Source: Sinohyriopsis cumingii (Eukaryota; Mollusca; Bivalvia; Unionida; Unionidae). Taken from it: a DNA stretch of 64,000 nucleotides. Shown here piece after piece: positions 27,501 to 39,500 of this stretch (its first letter is position 1; every line of letters starts with the position of its first letter). The notes under the pieces were generated by a model. The model saw only the letters and a list, made by a program, of their open reading frames with translations. It did not search any database and had not been told where the DNA came from. Location of the stretch: assembly GCA_028554795.2 (NCBI GenBank), contig CM068828.1, positions 9,247,314 to 9,311,313 of the forward strand. Direction: 5' to 3'. The position numbers and the translations under genes are program-made.

Positions 27501-30500
27501 TGTGCCTATTGTTTCTGTATATTATATGGATTTGGTTAGTGCCTATTGTCTACATATATTTATAATAGGGATTAGGTTAGTGCCTATTGTTTGTGTATAT
27601 TTATAATAGGGATTAGGTTAGTGCCTATTGTTTGTGTATATTTATAATAGGGATTAGGTTAGTGCCTATTGTTTGTGTATATTTATAATAGGGATTTGGT
27701 TAGTGCCTATTGTTTGTGTATATTTATTACAGGGATTAGGTTAGTGCCTATTGTTTGTGTATATTTATAACAGGGATTAGATTATTGCCTATTGTTTGTG
27801 TATATTTATTACAGTGATTAGGTTAGTGCCTATTGTTTGTGTATATTTATAATAGGGATTAGATTAGTGCCTATTGTTTGTGTATATTTAAAATAGGGAT
27901 TAGGTTAGTGCCTATTGTTTGTGTATATTTATAATAGGGATTAGATTAGTGCCTATTGTTTGTGTATATTTATAATAGGGATTTGGTTAGTGCCTATTGT
28001 TTGTGTATATTTATTACAGGGATTAGGTTAGTGCCTATTGTTTGTGTATATTTATAATAGGGATTAGATTAGTGCCTATTGTTTGTGTATATTTATAATA
28101 GGGATTTGGTTAGTGCCTATTGTTTGTGTATATTTATTACAGGGATTAGGTTAGTGCCTATTGTTTGTGTATATTTATAATAGAGATTTGGTTAGTACCT
28201 ATTGTTTGTGTATATTTATAATAGGGATTTGGTTAGTGCCTATTGTTTGTGTATATTTATCACAGGGATTTGGTTAGTGCCTATTGTTTGTGTATATTTA
28301 TCACAGGGACTTGGTTAGTCCCTATTGTTTGTGTATATTTATAATAGAGATTTGGTTAGTACCTATTGTTTGTGTATATTTATTACAGGGATTTGGTTAG
28401 TGCTTATTGTCCTTAACATGACTGAGATGTTGGTGTTCTGGTGCTAGTGTTCAATGCTGCAGCAGGCAACAGAACAGCGTTACCAATGTTCCAGGAACAT
28501 ACCTGGAGACACTACACCTACCTTAGGGACAGCATTCCCCATATGGTACCTGACCTTAAGGTGAGATTCATTTTGTAAACTTTCAGTTTTGGGAACACAC
28601 CTGGAGACTGTATAACTGCCTAAGGGGTATTAGTCCCAGTTTGTACCAGACAGTATGATTTTACAAGACTTGAAGATTTCTTGTATGTTTTGCCTGTGAA
28701 ATATAGATAGAGCTTAGATATGTAGATATTAGCAAATTTTGGCACCTCAATACAAAAGTGACTGATTGGTGCCAATTAGGTTCTGAGGTAAAGTTTGCTT
28801 CAGTTGATTTCATTAGTGTTGTAATTAGCTAAATATCTATGGCACTTGTAGATATACAATCCTTAAACATTCAAGATGAATTTACCTTGAGAGTCATTTT
28901 CCGCTAGACAAGGTTACAATAGCTACTGTCAATGCATTTTTTGTTTTACTTTTGCTCTGTTTCTTAAACTGTAATGTATACACTACTCCTCAAGAAACCG
29001 TATGGCTTTTTCATCTTAAATTCTCATATTTATTGGTAGCCATTATTTTCTAGATGGCTTAATGTGACCATGATTTGAAGACAAAAAACCCTTGGCTTTT
29101 ATTGCTAATGTTTCTTTGGAGTTTACACAATTATAAGAACAAAAGAAGTCTGACACCTAAAGGTGCAGATTGATGTGCAGAATTGTTCTATTTGATACAT
29201 ATGGAAAAGACTGCAAATATGCTGAATCAGTTCTTTGCAAAATGCAATGTTAGCCTCCATCAGTGAAACTGTACCAGTTAAACTTTCATAAATTGGGATC
29301 TGTGCATGTCTTAAAGCTTCCTTGCAGGTCTGGGCAGTTAAATAATTGTATATAATTTGTTTCTAATATAAAAACCCTCTAAACAGTGTGATTTATCTCC
29401 CCTTTCTGGACCAGAAGGGTATTGGTCCATCATACATCAGTCCTCGTTCAGGTCACCTTGCCTCAGCTGCCATTTTGTATCCCTTGGCAACAGCATACTA
29501 TAACCTTGCATGTGTTGATATACCATTCAATAAAATAAACCCAAATTATCCTTGTATCAGTGGAAGAACAAATATCAGACTCAGTAGTCTAATAGAAAAC
29601 TGTTAAATCCTTTCATACATTTCTAATTATTTTATTTGTTAATATAGGGATGTATCTGTTCTTCAAGTCCCTATTTTATAAATACTGGGTTGTATCTATT
29701 CTTTAAGTCAACTTTGTTAATACAGGGATGTATCTGTTCTTTAACTCACCTTTTTTAATACAGGGATGTATCTAATCTTTAGATCATATTTTGTTAATAT
29801 AGGGATGTATCTATTCTTTAGGTTACATTTCATTAATACAGGGATGTCTCTGTTCTTTAGGTTACATTTCGTTAATACAGGGATGTCTCTATTCTTTAGG
29901 TTACATTTCGTTAATACAGGGATGTATCTATTCTTTAGGTTACATTTTGTTAATACAGGGATGTATCTATTCTTTAGGTTACATTTTGTTAATACAGGGA
30001 TGTCTCTGTTCTTTAGGTTACATTTCGTTAATACAGGGATGTCTCTATTCTTTAGGTTACATTTTGTTAATACAGGGATGTATCTATTCTTTAAGTCACC
30101 TTTACTAATACAGGGATCTTTCTATTCTTTGGGTCACCTTTTGTTAATACACAGATGTATCTGTTCTTTAACTCACCTTTTTTAATACAGGATGTATCTA
30201 ATCTTTAGATCATCTGTAGTTAATATAGGGATGTCTCTATTCTTTAGGTTACATTTTGTTAATACAGGGATGTATCTATTCTTTAAGTCACCTTTTGTTA
30301 ATACAGGGATGTATCTGTTCTTCAAGTCCCCATTTTTTGATACTGGGATGTATATATTCTTTAAGTCAACTGTGTTAATACGGTGATGTATCTATTCTTT
30401 CAATCACATTTTGTTAATGTTGGGATGTATCTATTCATTATGTCACCTTTGTTAATACAGGGATGTATCTATTCATTATGTCACCTTTGTTAATACAGGG

Positions 30501-33500
30501 ATGTATCTGTTCATTATGTCACCTTTGTTAATACAGGGATGTATCTATTCATTATGTCACCTTTGTTAATACAGGGATGTATCTATTCATTATGTCACCT
30601 TTGTTAATACAGGGATGTATCTATTTAGTATGTTACCTTTGTTAATACAGGGATGTACATGTTTTTTAAGTCACCTTTCATGTCTATCATAATATGATTG
30701 GATCATGTAGTGTTTCCCTTGTCTTTCTGTCAGTCCATACCATTATCTCTTTAAGTTTTGCATTTAAGAAATTTATCAAGTTCTATGATGAGACATTTAT
30801 TCCATAAACACATTTTATTATGAAGAATATATAAAAAAAGTTGTACAAAATGGGCTAGGGTTTATGATGGAACATTTATTCTATACATAACCATTGCCTA
30901 AAATGTATTAAAGTGATGCATACTCTTATTATCAAGCATGGGCTTATATTTGGAGAAATATGGTAGATCTCTTCATTTTACCCATTTACCATATTTCCTG
31001 ATGTATTTATACACACCTCACTACAAACATTGTAGACCCTGCAGAGCTGTTATGGCATAAAGTACTACTATAGCATTATAACTAATGATCTCAGGTGAAT
31101 GGTGCCAATTCTGATCTGCCAACAAACTGCTCCCCAGATGGTGTGATGAACAATGCCAACGCTTTCTTAAAGAAATTGAGCTCTGGGTCGGAATCATTTT
31201 CAAATGTCATTTCTATTAATTTAGCAGTTATTGATGAGAATTTTGATTGTGTACTAGGATAGTGCTAGATCTGCTTACTTTAGTGTTAGATGTTTTATAT
31301 TTTCAGTTGGTTTTGGCATATTCTTTCAAAGCTAGGTTAACTGTTTTATTTTATCTATTGCTTTTGGCAAATTGTTTCAGAAATAGGTTAAATGTTTTAT
31401 TTTATCTGTTGCTTTTATCAAATTCTTTCAGTGGAATGTTAAATGAAAAAAAAACAACATTCTGCTAAGTTATGATGTGGTAGCAATTGCATTATCAGAG
31501 CTGTAAGGGGAGATAACACACTGGTGAGTATAGATCTGCCAACACATTATACAGTGACGAATTGAAGTCTGCCTTGTTTATAGTTGAATGTTTATTGGAC
31601 TTAGTTTATAGGGTAACCAAAATATTATTTCTACTTAGCAGAATGAAGGTGGTGATGTTAGGACAGTTGGGGAGTCCTCTGCCTGGTCTACTAGCTCCAC
31701 TGTGGACTTCTTACAACAACGTCTGAGACAGCTTGATCAAATAAATTCCATGGATCCAATTACTGCTCAACAAATGCTGCAATCAACTGTCAGGTTTGTC
31801 AAGCCATACATTAGAATATAGTCAAATCTGCAGGTTGCAACCACATCTCTGTATACACAATAATATGACACGTATGTACAGAATACCTGTTTTTAAAGCC
31901 ATTATATAGAAGTTCCAGATGTGGTCTTTATGGATGGTTTTCACTATTTAAGATGTATCTCCAATAAATAACAAATATGGGTTATTGTAACCTTATTTCA
32001 TAAAAGACAGAACAAGTAATAAGATTTGGAAGTGCTTATGGTGGCCTAAGTTAATGATTTCAGAATTATATAAATTGAGAGTACCTGACTATAGAGTAGC
32101 AGCATGTGTAGTACATAAATTGAGAGCACTTGACCATTGGGTACTAGCATGTGTAGTATATAAATTGAGAGTACTTGACCATTGGGTACTAGCATGTGTA
32201 GTATACAAATTGAGATCACTTGACCATTGGGTACTAGCATGTGTAGTATGCAAATTGAGATCACTTGACCATTGGGTACTGGTATGTGTAGTATATAAAT
32301 TGAGAGCACTTGACCATTGAGTACTACCATATATAATATATAAATTTATATTATTGGATCACAGGATTTTATCAGTCAGAGTATGTAGATTGGAGGGGAT
32401 GGTGATCACAAGATGACTCTTGTTCAGTAGAGTATTGCACTGTAGATTGGAGGTGATGTGTGATCACAAGATGACTCTTGTTTAGTAGAGTATTGCACTG
32501 TAGATTGGAGGTGATGTGTGATCACAAGATGACTCTTGTTCAGTAGAGTATTGCACTGTAGATTGGAGGGGATGTGTGATCACAAGATGACTCTTGTTTA
32601 GTAGAGATTGCACTGTAGATTGGAGGGATGTGTGATCACAAGATGACTCTTGTTTAGTAGAGTATTGCACTGTAGATTGGAGGGGATGTGTGATCACAAG
32701 CTGACTCTTGTTTAGTAGAGTATTGCACTGTAGATTGGAGGGGATGTGTGATCACAAGATGACTCTTGTTTAGTAGAGATTGCACTGTAGATTGGAGGGG
32801 ATGTGTGATCACAAGATGACTCTTGTTCAGTAGAGTATTGCACTGTGGATGCTTAAGACAAATAACAGGCTTCTTAACTGCATTGCAGATTAACACCAAT
32901 TTTCAACAATGTTACATGGTCTATTTGACTATTGGCACAGATAAAGTATAACCATTAAAAAGACATGCCATCACTGATATATCCTGGAGGAATCAAGCAT
33001 GACATTTTATGATAATGCTTAAAGGGGGAGTCCATTTTGAATTTTTGCTTATTACATAGAGTGCATAGGAGACATGTTTGTATAATATATGCATGAAATA
33101 AATTGTCTGAAAGTATTGTATTTTCATTGTTGCTGTTGACCTACCTTAGAGACTATATGTTTTGTCACATGGCCATGGTCAGTTTGTTTGCAGTTGATAC
33201 ATGCATTTTGCAGTTGAAAGCTCTTGACTACAAGTCCCTTCCATGCCAAACTTGATTACTGTCCTTTTCAAGCCAAATATGATTAGTCCATTCCATGCCA
33301 GACATGATAACAGTCCCTTCCATGCTAAACATGATTACTGTCCTTTTTATGCCAAATATGATTACAGTCCATTCCATGCCAGACATTATAACAGTCCCTT
33401 CCATGCCAAACATGATTACTGTCCTTTTCATGCCAAATATGATTACATTCCATTCCATTACCAGACATGATAACAGTCCCTTCCATGCTAAACATGATTA

Positions 33501-36500
33501 CCATCCTTTTCATGCCAAATATGATTACAGTCCATTCCATGTCATGCCAAATATGATTACAGTCCATTCCATGCCAGACATGATAACAGTCCTTTCCATG
33601 CCAAACATAATTACAGTCCCTTCCATGCCAAATATGATTACAGTCCCTTCCATACCAAACATAACAAACTGTGTAGTTACTAGTCAGGTATTCCTGACAC
33701 TGAAGTATAAATATGAACTTATGCTTTTAATTTTTGATCCAGATCAAATATTCTTTTTTCATTCACATGAGTTGAAAATCATCTCAAAATCAAGCTCTAT
33801 TTGGCAAAGAAAGTGCACAACGGAATTAAAGGCAATTATGAGATTTAGTGTGGCTAAAGTTTTGATTTACATAAATATCTCAGTTGAACAACAATCATAG
33901 TGTATATAGCAGTGAACACAACTGATATTATGATGCCCTAAACCAAATGGAGATCCTTAGATGCTTATCCTTCATATATTTTACCTCTGCAATATGTTAC
34001 CATTAAAAACACAATGGATACACTAGATTTTCACAAGTTTAAAAATTAAAGCAGTGTTTTTTCTCAATTTCATTTACATTTTCTGTATTTATGAAAGTTA
34101 AAAAAGCACATCAATAATAGTCAACATTTTCAGAGATTTTCTCTTTAACTTTACATTTTATTTAGAAAAGGAGTATCTTGTTGATGCAAAGGTCAAGGTC
34201 ATTACATATTTACCTCAATTGGATTATCTCATTTTTGGCCACTTTTATATTTTTTTAAAAATAATTCCATATATAGAATCAGATGTTTGTTTTTCAGGGA
34301 CATTGAACGACTTCAGGGCTTGGATTCTAGGGTATCGGCTTCAGCAGAATGCATGTGTAAATACCTACAAACTCAACTCCTTCTCTCACAAGTGAGTAAA
34401 GAAAGTGGTAACTTTTTCTTTTGCCTATTAGAAGTATAGATGAATTTCTGAAATATATGTAAATATAATGAGTAACTATTCTGATTTTTGAAATTTGAAG
34501 CAGGAAAACAAAATCATGAGCTACAAGAAATGTTAATACCATGGAACTAATGATTCCACACTCCATTAAACCCATCACAAGCTGCATATATTAATACTGT
34601 GGAATTGCCATGACATTAGACTCGGTTAAACAAGCCATGATCTACAATAAATATTGATATTGAATTGTTACGATGTTGTATGAGCATGATAGTGCCATAG
34701 TGTGTAAAAAATTTAAAGTTTTTCATAAACTGTTATAAACTGTTTTAGAATATAGATACCATTCTTGATTGAAGGCTCTGAGAATGGAAAATGTATTTAA
34801 CTGTGCAAATCCATTGTTGGACTTTAAATGCGGTAATAAAATGTTTTGTTTGTTCTCCTGAATTTTATCACAGATTAAGAAACTAAACTTATATCTTTGA
34901 AGACTAAATGTTAGAATGCAATATCCTGCATCCTGGAGACAGCTGTTGATGATAGTCGTTACAAGAAGAATACATTCCCAATGACTTACTCAGCCTGTAT
35001 TAGCATTTATTGCATTTCTGAAAGTTTCACGGACATATTGCCAATAATACTGAACTTTCCATAGCATATATATACTCACTTGAAAACCATGTCAAACTGC
35101 AGTTAACTTAAACCCTGATCTAAAATTGCAACATGTGCAGGCAGTTCTGGATCTGTGCAGTTTGCAGTTGGACTTTTCTTATAAGTGAGTATATACGGTA
35201 GTTGTCATACTCAAGTTCTTAAACATTTCATTGGTACCCCCATAGTTTTACAATGGAATATTCCACTATCAGGAATTACAGCTTTCTCTACCCCACCTTG
35301 GCAGAGGTTTGGCCTTGCAGTCATGTTGGCATCAATGTGTATGTCCATTTGTACATCTTTCCATAGATCCATCAATACCATAGATCATCTAGCCCATCTT
35401 TGCAGATGCTTGGCGACCCAGTCATATTTTTATCTGTGTGATTGACCTTCTGTCCATCTGTACACCTGTCCATAGATCCATCTATACCATAGATTGTCTA
35501 GCCCCCACCTTGACAGAGGTTTGGCACAGTGGTCATTTTGTCATCTGTATGCATGTCCATCTGCTCATCTTTATTTCCTTCCATACATCCATCTGTACCC
35601 TAGATTAACCCCAGTGTTAACTTTTTTAAAATTCCTTTTATTTTGAAATTTAACTTGGGGCCAGGTTTGACATATAGACCATGGCGAGCTTATTGTTGCA
35701 TTAATTTTCTAAACCACAGAGGTATAGTTTATATGTTCCAGTCTTAGTTGGAGATTATTAAATTAAATATCTATCACAGTTTAGTTAAAAAACCTTAGCA
35801 TGAATAAACTTTTTAATCTGCCTAATTAAACTACTTATACAAAAGATTTATGAATAAATGAAATAAAGAAGCAAAGCATAAAAAGCTGTTCCAAAAAGAA
35901 TGTGACAGTGTATACGAAGATTTTTATGATGAAACTTGCCAAGTTACAAATATAATACCTCTTTAAAGAAGACGTTTATTGTCAAAATGAGATGTAGTAT
36001 TTTATCTAGCAGCAAATAGCAATGAATGTGAAAGAGGCATCAATATAAAGTTTATACTTGGTTTTGTGTTGTATTTAAGCTTATGAAAAATGTATATATG
36101 ATTTATCATGTTGAATAATTTTTATCTAAGTTCACAATATGTGCCCCCCTCCCCCTCCCCATCCTCCTCCCCTGTACAAAAACGTCAGCATGTCCTAACC
36201 AAAATGCAAAATCCTAATTAGAGTGGGACAAACATATGACAAATATTATGTGACAAGTGAAATTTGTTCATGATGCAAAAACTAGATTAAAAGCAAAAAG
36301 TTTACTTGTGCAGCTAGGACTTGAAATAGTACTTTGCTCCTAAAACTCCAAATTTATATTAATTGGATTCCAGAGTATTTGTATTAATTGGATTCCAGAG
36401 TATTTGTTTTTAATTTGGATGAAAATGGCACATAGCTCTTCAAGTTTAAGTTTAACAAGAACCTAACCTAAATTTTTTATATTTTTAGCTTCAAAATCAA

Positions 36501-39500
36501 CATCAGCATATCATCAGTGGTAGTGTGACGGTCAACCACTTCAACGCCGTTGTACAGAAGGTAAGTCTATTCATTGTATGATTCAACCACTTGAATGCTG
36601 TTGTACAGAAGGTAAGTCTGTTCATTGTATGATTCAACCACTTCAGTGCCGTTGTACAGAAGGTAAGTCTATTCATTGTATGATTCAACCACTTCAGTGC
36701 TGTTGTACAGAAGGTAAGTCTATTCATTGTATGATTCAGCCACTTCAATGACATTGTACAGAAGGTAAGTCTATTCATTGTATGATTCAACCACTTCAGT
36801 GCTGTTGTACAGAAGGTAAGTCTATTCATTGTATGATTCAACCACTTCAGTGCCGTTGTACAGAAGGTAAGTCTATTCATTGTATGATTCAACCACTTCA
36901 GTGCTGTTGTACAGAAGGTAAGTCTATTCATTGTATGATTCAACCACTTCAGTGCCGTTGTACAGAAGGTAAGTATATTCATTGTATGATTCAACCACTT
37001 CAGTGCCATTGTACAAAATATAAGTCTATTCATTGTATGATTCAACCACTTCAATGACATTGTACAGAAGGTAAGTCTATTCATTGTATGATTCAACCAC
37101 TTCAGTGCCGTTGTACAGAAGGTAAGTCTATTCATTGTATGATTCAACCACTTCAGTGCTGTTGTACAGAAGGTAAGTCTATTCATTGTATGATTCAACC
37201 ACTTCAGTGCCGTTGTACAGAAGGTAAGTCTATTCATTGTATGATTCAACCACTTCAGTGCCGTTGTACAGAAGGTAAGTCTATTCATTGTATGATTCAA
37301 CCACTTCAGTGCTGTTGTACAGAAGGTAAGTCTATTCATTGTATGATTCAACCACTTCAGTGCCGTTGTACAGAAGGTAAGTCTATTCATTGTATGATTC
37401 AACCACTTCAGTGCCGTTGTACAGAAGGTAAGTCTATTCATTGTATGATTCAACCACTTCAGTGCCGTTGTGCAGAAGGTAAGTATATTCATTGTATGAT
37501 TCAACCACTTCAATGACATTGTACAGAAGGTAAGTATATTCATTGTATGATTCAACCACTTCAGTGCCATTGTACAAAATATAAGTCTATTCATTGTATG
37601 ATTCAACCACTTCAATGACATTGTACAGAAGGTAAGTCTATTCATTGTACGATTCAACCACTTCAGTGCCGTTGTACAGAAGGTAAGTCTATTCATTGTA
37701 TGATTCAACCACTTCAGTGCCGTTGTACAGAAGGTAAGTATATTCATTGTATGATTCAACCACTTCAGTGCCATTGTACAAAATATAAGTCTATTCATTG
37801 TATGATTCAACCACTTCAATGACATTGTACAGAAGGTAAGTCTATTCATTGTATGATTCAACCACTTCAGTGCTGTTGTACAGAAGGTAAGTCTATTCAT
37901 TGTATGATTCAACCACTTCAGTGCCGTTGTACAGAAGGTAAGTCTATTCATTGTATGATTCAACCACTTCAGTGCTGTTGTACAGAAGGTAAGTCTATTC
38001 ATTGTATGATTCAACCACTTCAGTGCCGTTGTACAGAAGGTAAGTCTATTCATTGTATGATTCAACCACTTCAGTGCCATTGTACAGAAGGTAAGTCTAT
38101 TCATTGTATGATTCAACCACTTCAGTACTGTTGTACAGAAGGTAAGTCTATTCATTGTATGATTCAACCACTTCAGTACTGTTGTACAGAAGGTAAGTCT
38201 ATTCATTGTATGATTCAACCACTTCAGTACTGTTGTACAGAAGGTAAGTCTATTCATTGTATGATTCAACCACTTCAGTGCCGTTGTACAGAAGGTAAGT
38301 CTATTCATTGTATGATTCAACCACTTCAGTGCCATTGTACAAAATATAAGTCTATTCATTGTATGATTCAACCACTTCAGTGCTGTTGTACAGAAGGTAA
38401 GTCTATTCATTGTATGATTCAACCACTTCAGTGCCGTTGTACAGAAGGTAAGTCTATTCATTGTATGATTCAACCACTTCAGTGCCGTTGTACAGAAGGT
38501 AAGTCTATTCATTGTATGATTCAACCACTTCAGTGCTGTTGTACAGAAGGTAAGTCTATTCATTGTATGATTCAACCACTTCAGTGCCGTTGTACAGAAG
38601 GTAAGTCTATTCATTGTATGATTCAACCACTTCAGTGCTGTTGTACAGAAGGTAAGTCTATTCATTGTATGATTCAACCACTTCAGTGCCGTTGTACAGA
38701 AGGTAAGTCTATTCATTGTATGATTCAACCACTTCAGTGCCGTTGTACAGAAGGTAAGTCTATTCATTGTATGATTCAACCACTTCAGTGCCGTTGTACA
38801 AAATGTAAGTATAGTCATTGTATGAGTCAACCACTTCAATGACATTGTACAGAAGGTAAGTCTATTCATTGTATGATTCAACCACTTCAGTGCCGTTGTA
38901 CAGAAGGTAAGTATATTCATTGTATGATTCAACCACTTCAATGACATTGTACAGAAGGTAAGTCTATTCATTGTATGATTCAACCACTTCAGTGCCGTTG
39001 TACAGAAGGTAAGTATATTCATTGTATGATTCAACCACTTCAATGACATTGTACAGAAGGTAAGTCTATTCATTGTATGATTCAACCACTTCAGTGCCAT
39101 TGTACAGAAGGCAAGTCTATTCATTGTATGATTCAACCACTTCAATGACATTGTACAGAAGGTAAGTCTATTCATTGCATGATTCAACCACTTCAGTGCT
39201 GTTGTACAGAAGGTAAGTCTATTCATTGTATGATTTTATATTGAGAAGGATTCATCTGATCCCATTGCAATAACAATGAAACCCACATTAAATGACATAC
39301 ATATGTAAAGGGGACACTTGCCCAATAGAACACTTTGATGAATATAGAGGAATTATTCATATAAAGTGTGACCCCGCTATACAATGCTTCATTATAACAC
39401 AAATTCAGATATAACACAGTTGTGGCGTGGTTCCCAGAATTTCATTCACGTGTATAATTCCTCTCTATTCATAAAAAAAACAAAAATCTTTCTTAAAAGT

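Noticed and set aside
29766-30386. 139- and 64-codon + frames with a 13-residue repeat
   Set aside because: Product of the 39-bp minisatellite.
33295-33900. 201-codon + frame
   Set aside because: Its first two thirds are the 27-bp repeat, and the remainder is AT-rich without recognisable sequence.
36503-39226. A 907-codon - strand open frame made of a 17-residue repeat
   Set aside because: It is the reverse complement of the 51-bp splice-donor array. The period is 17 codons, so an open phase stays open. There is no unique sequence, start context or end domain.
36532-39234. Multiplied coding exons of INTS4
   Set aside because: The units contain no 3' splice site, and the INTS4 frame has TGA in each unit, so the copies cannot be exons of the protein.
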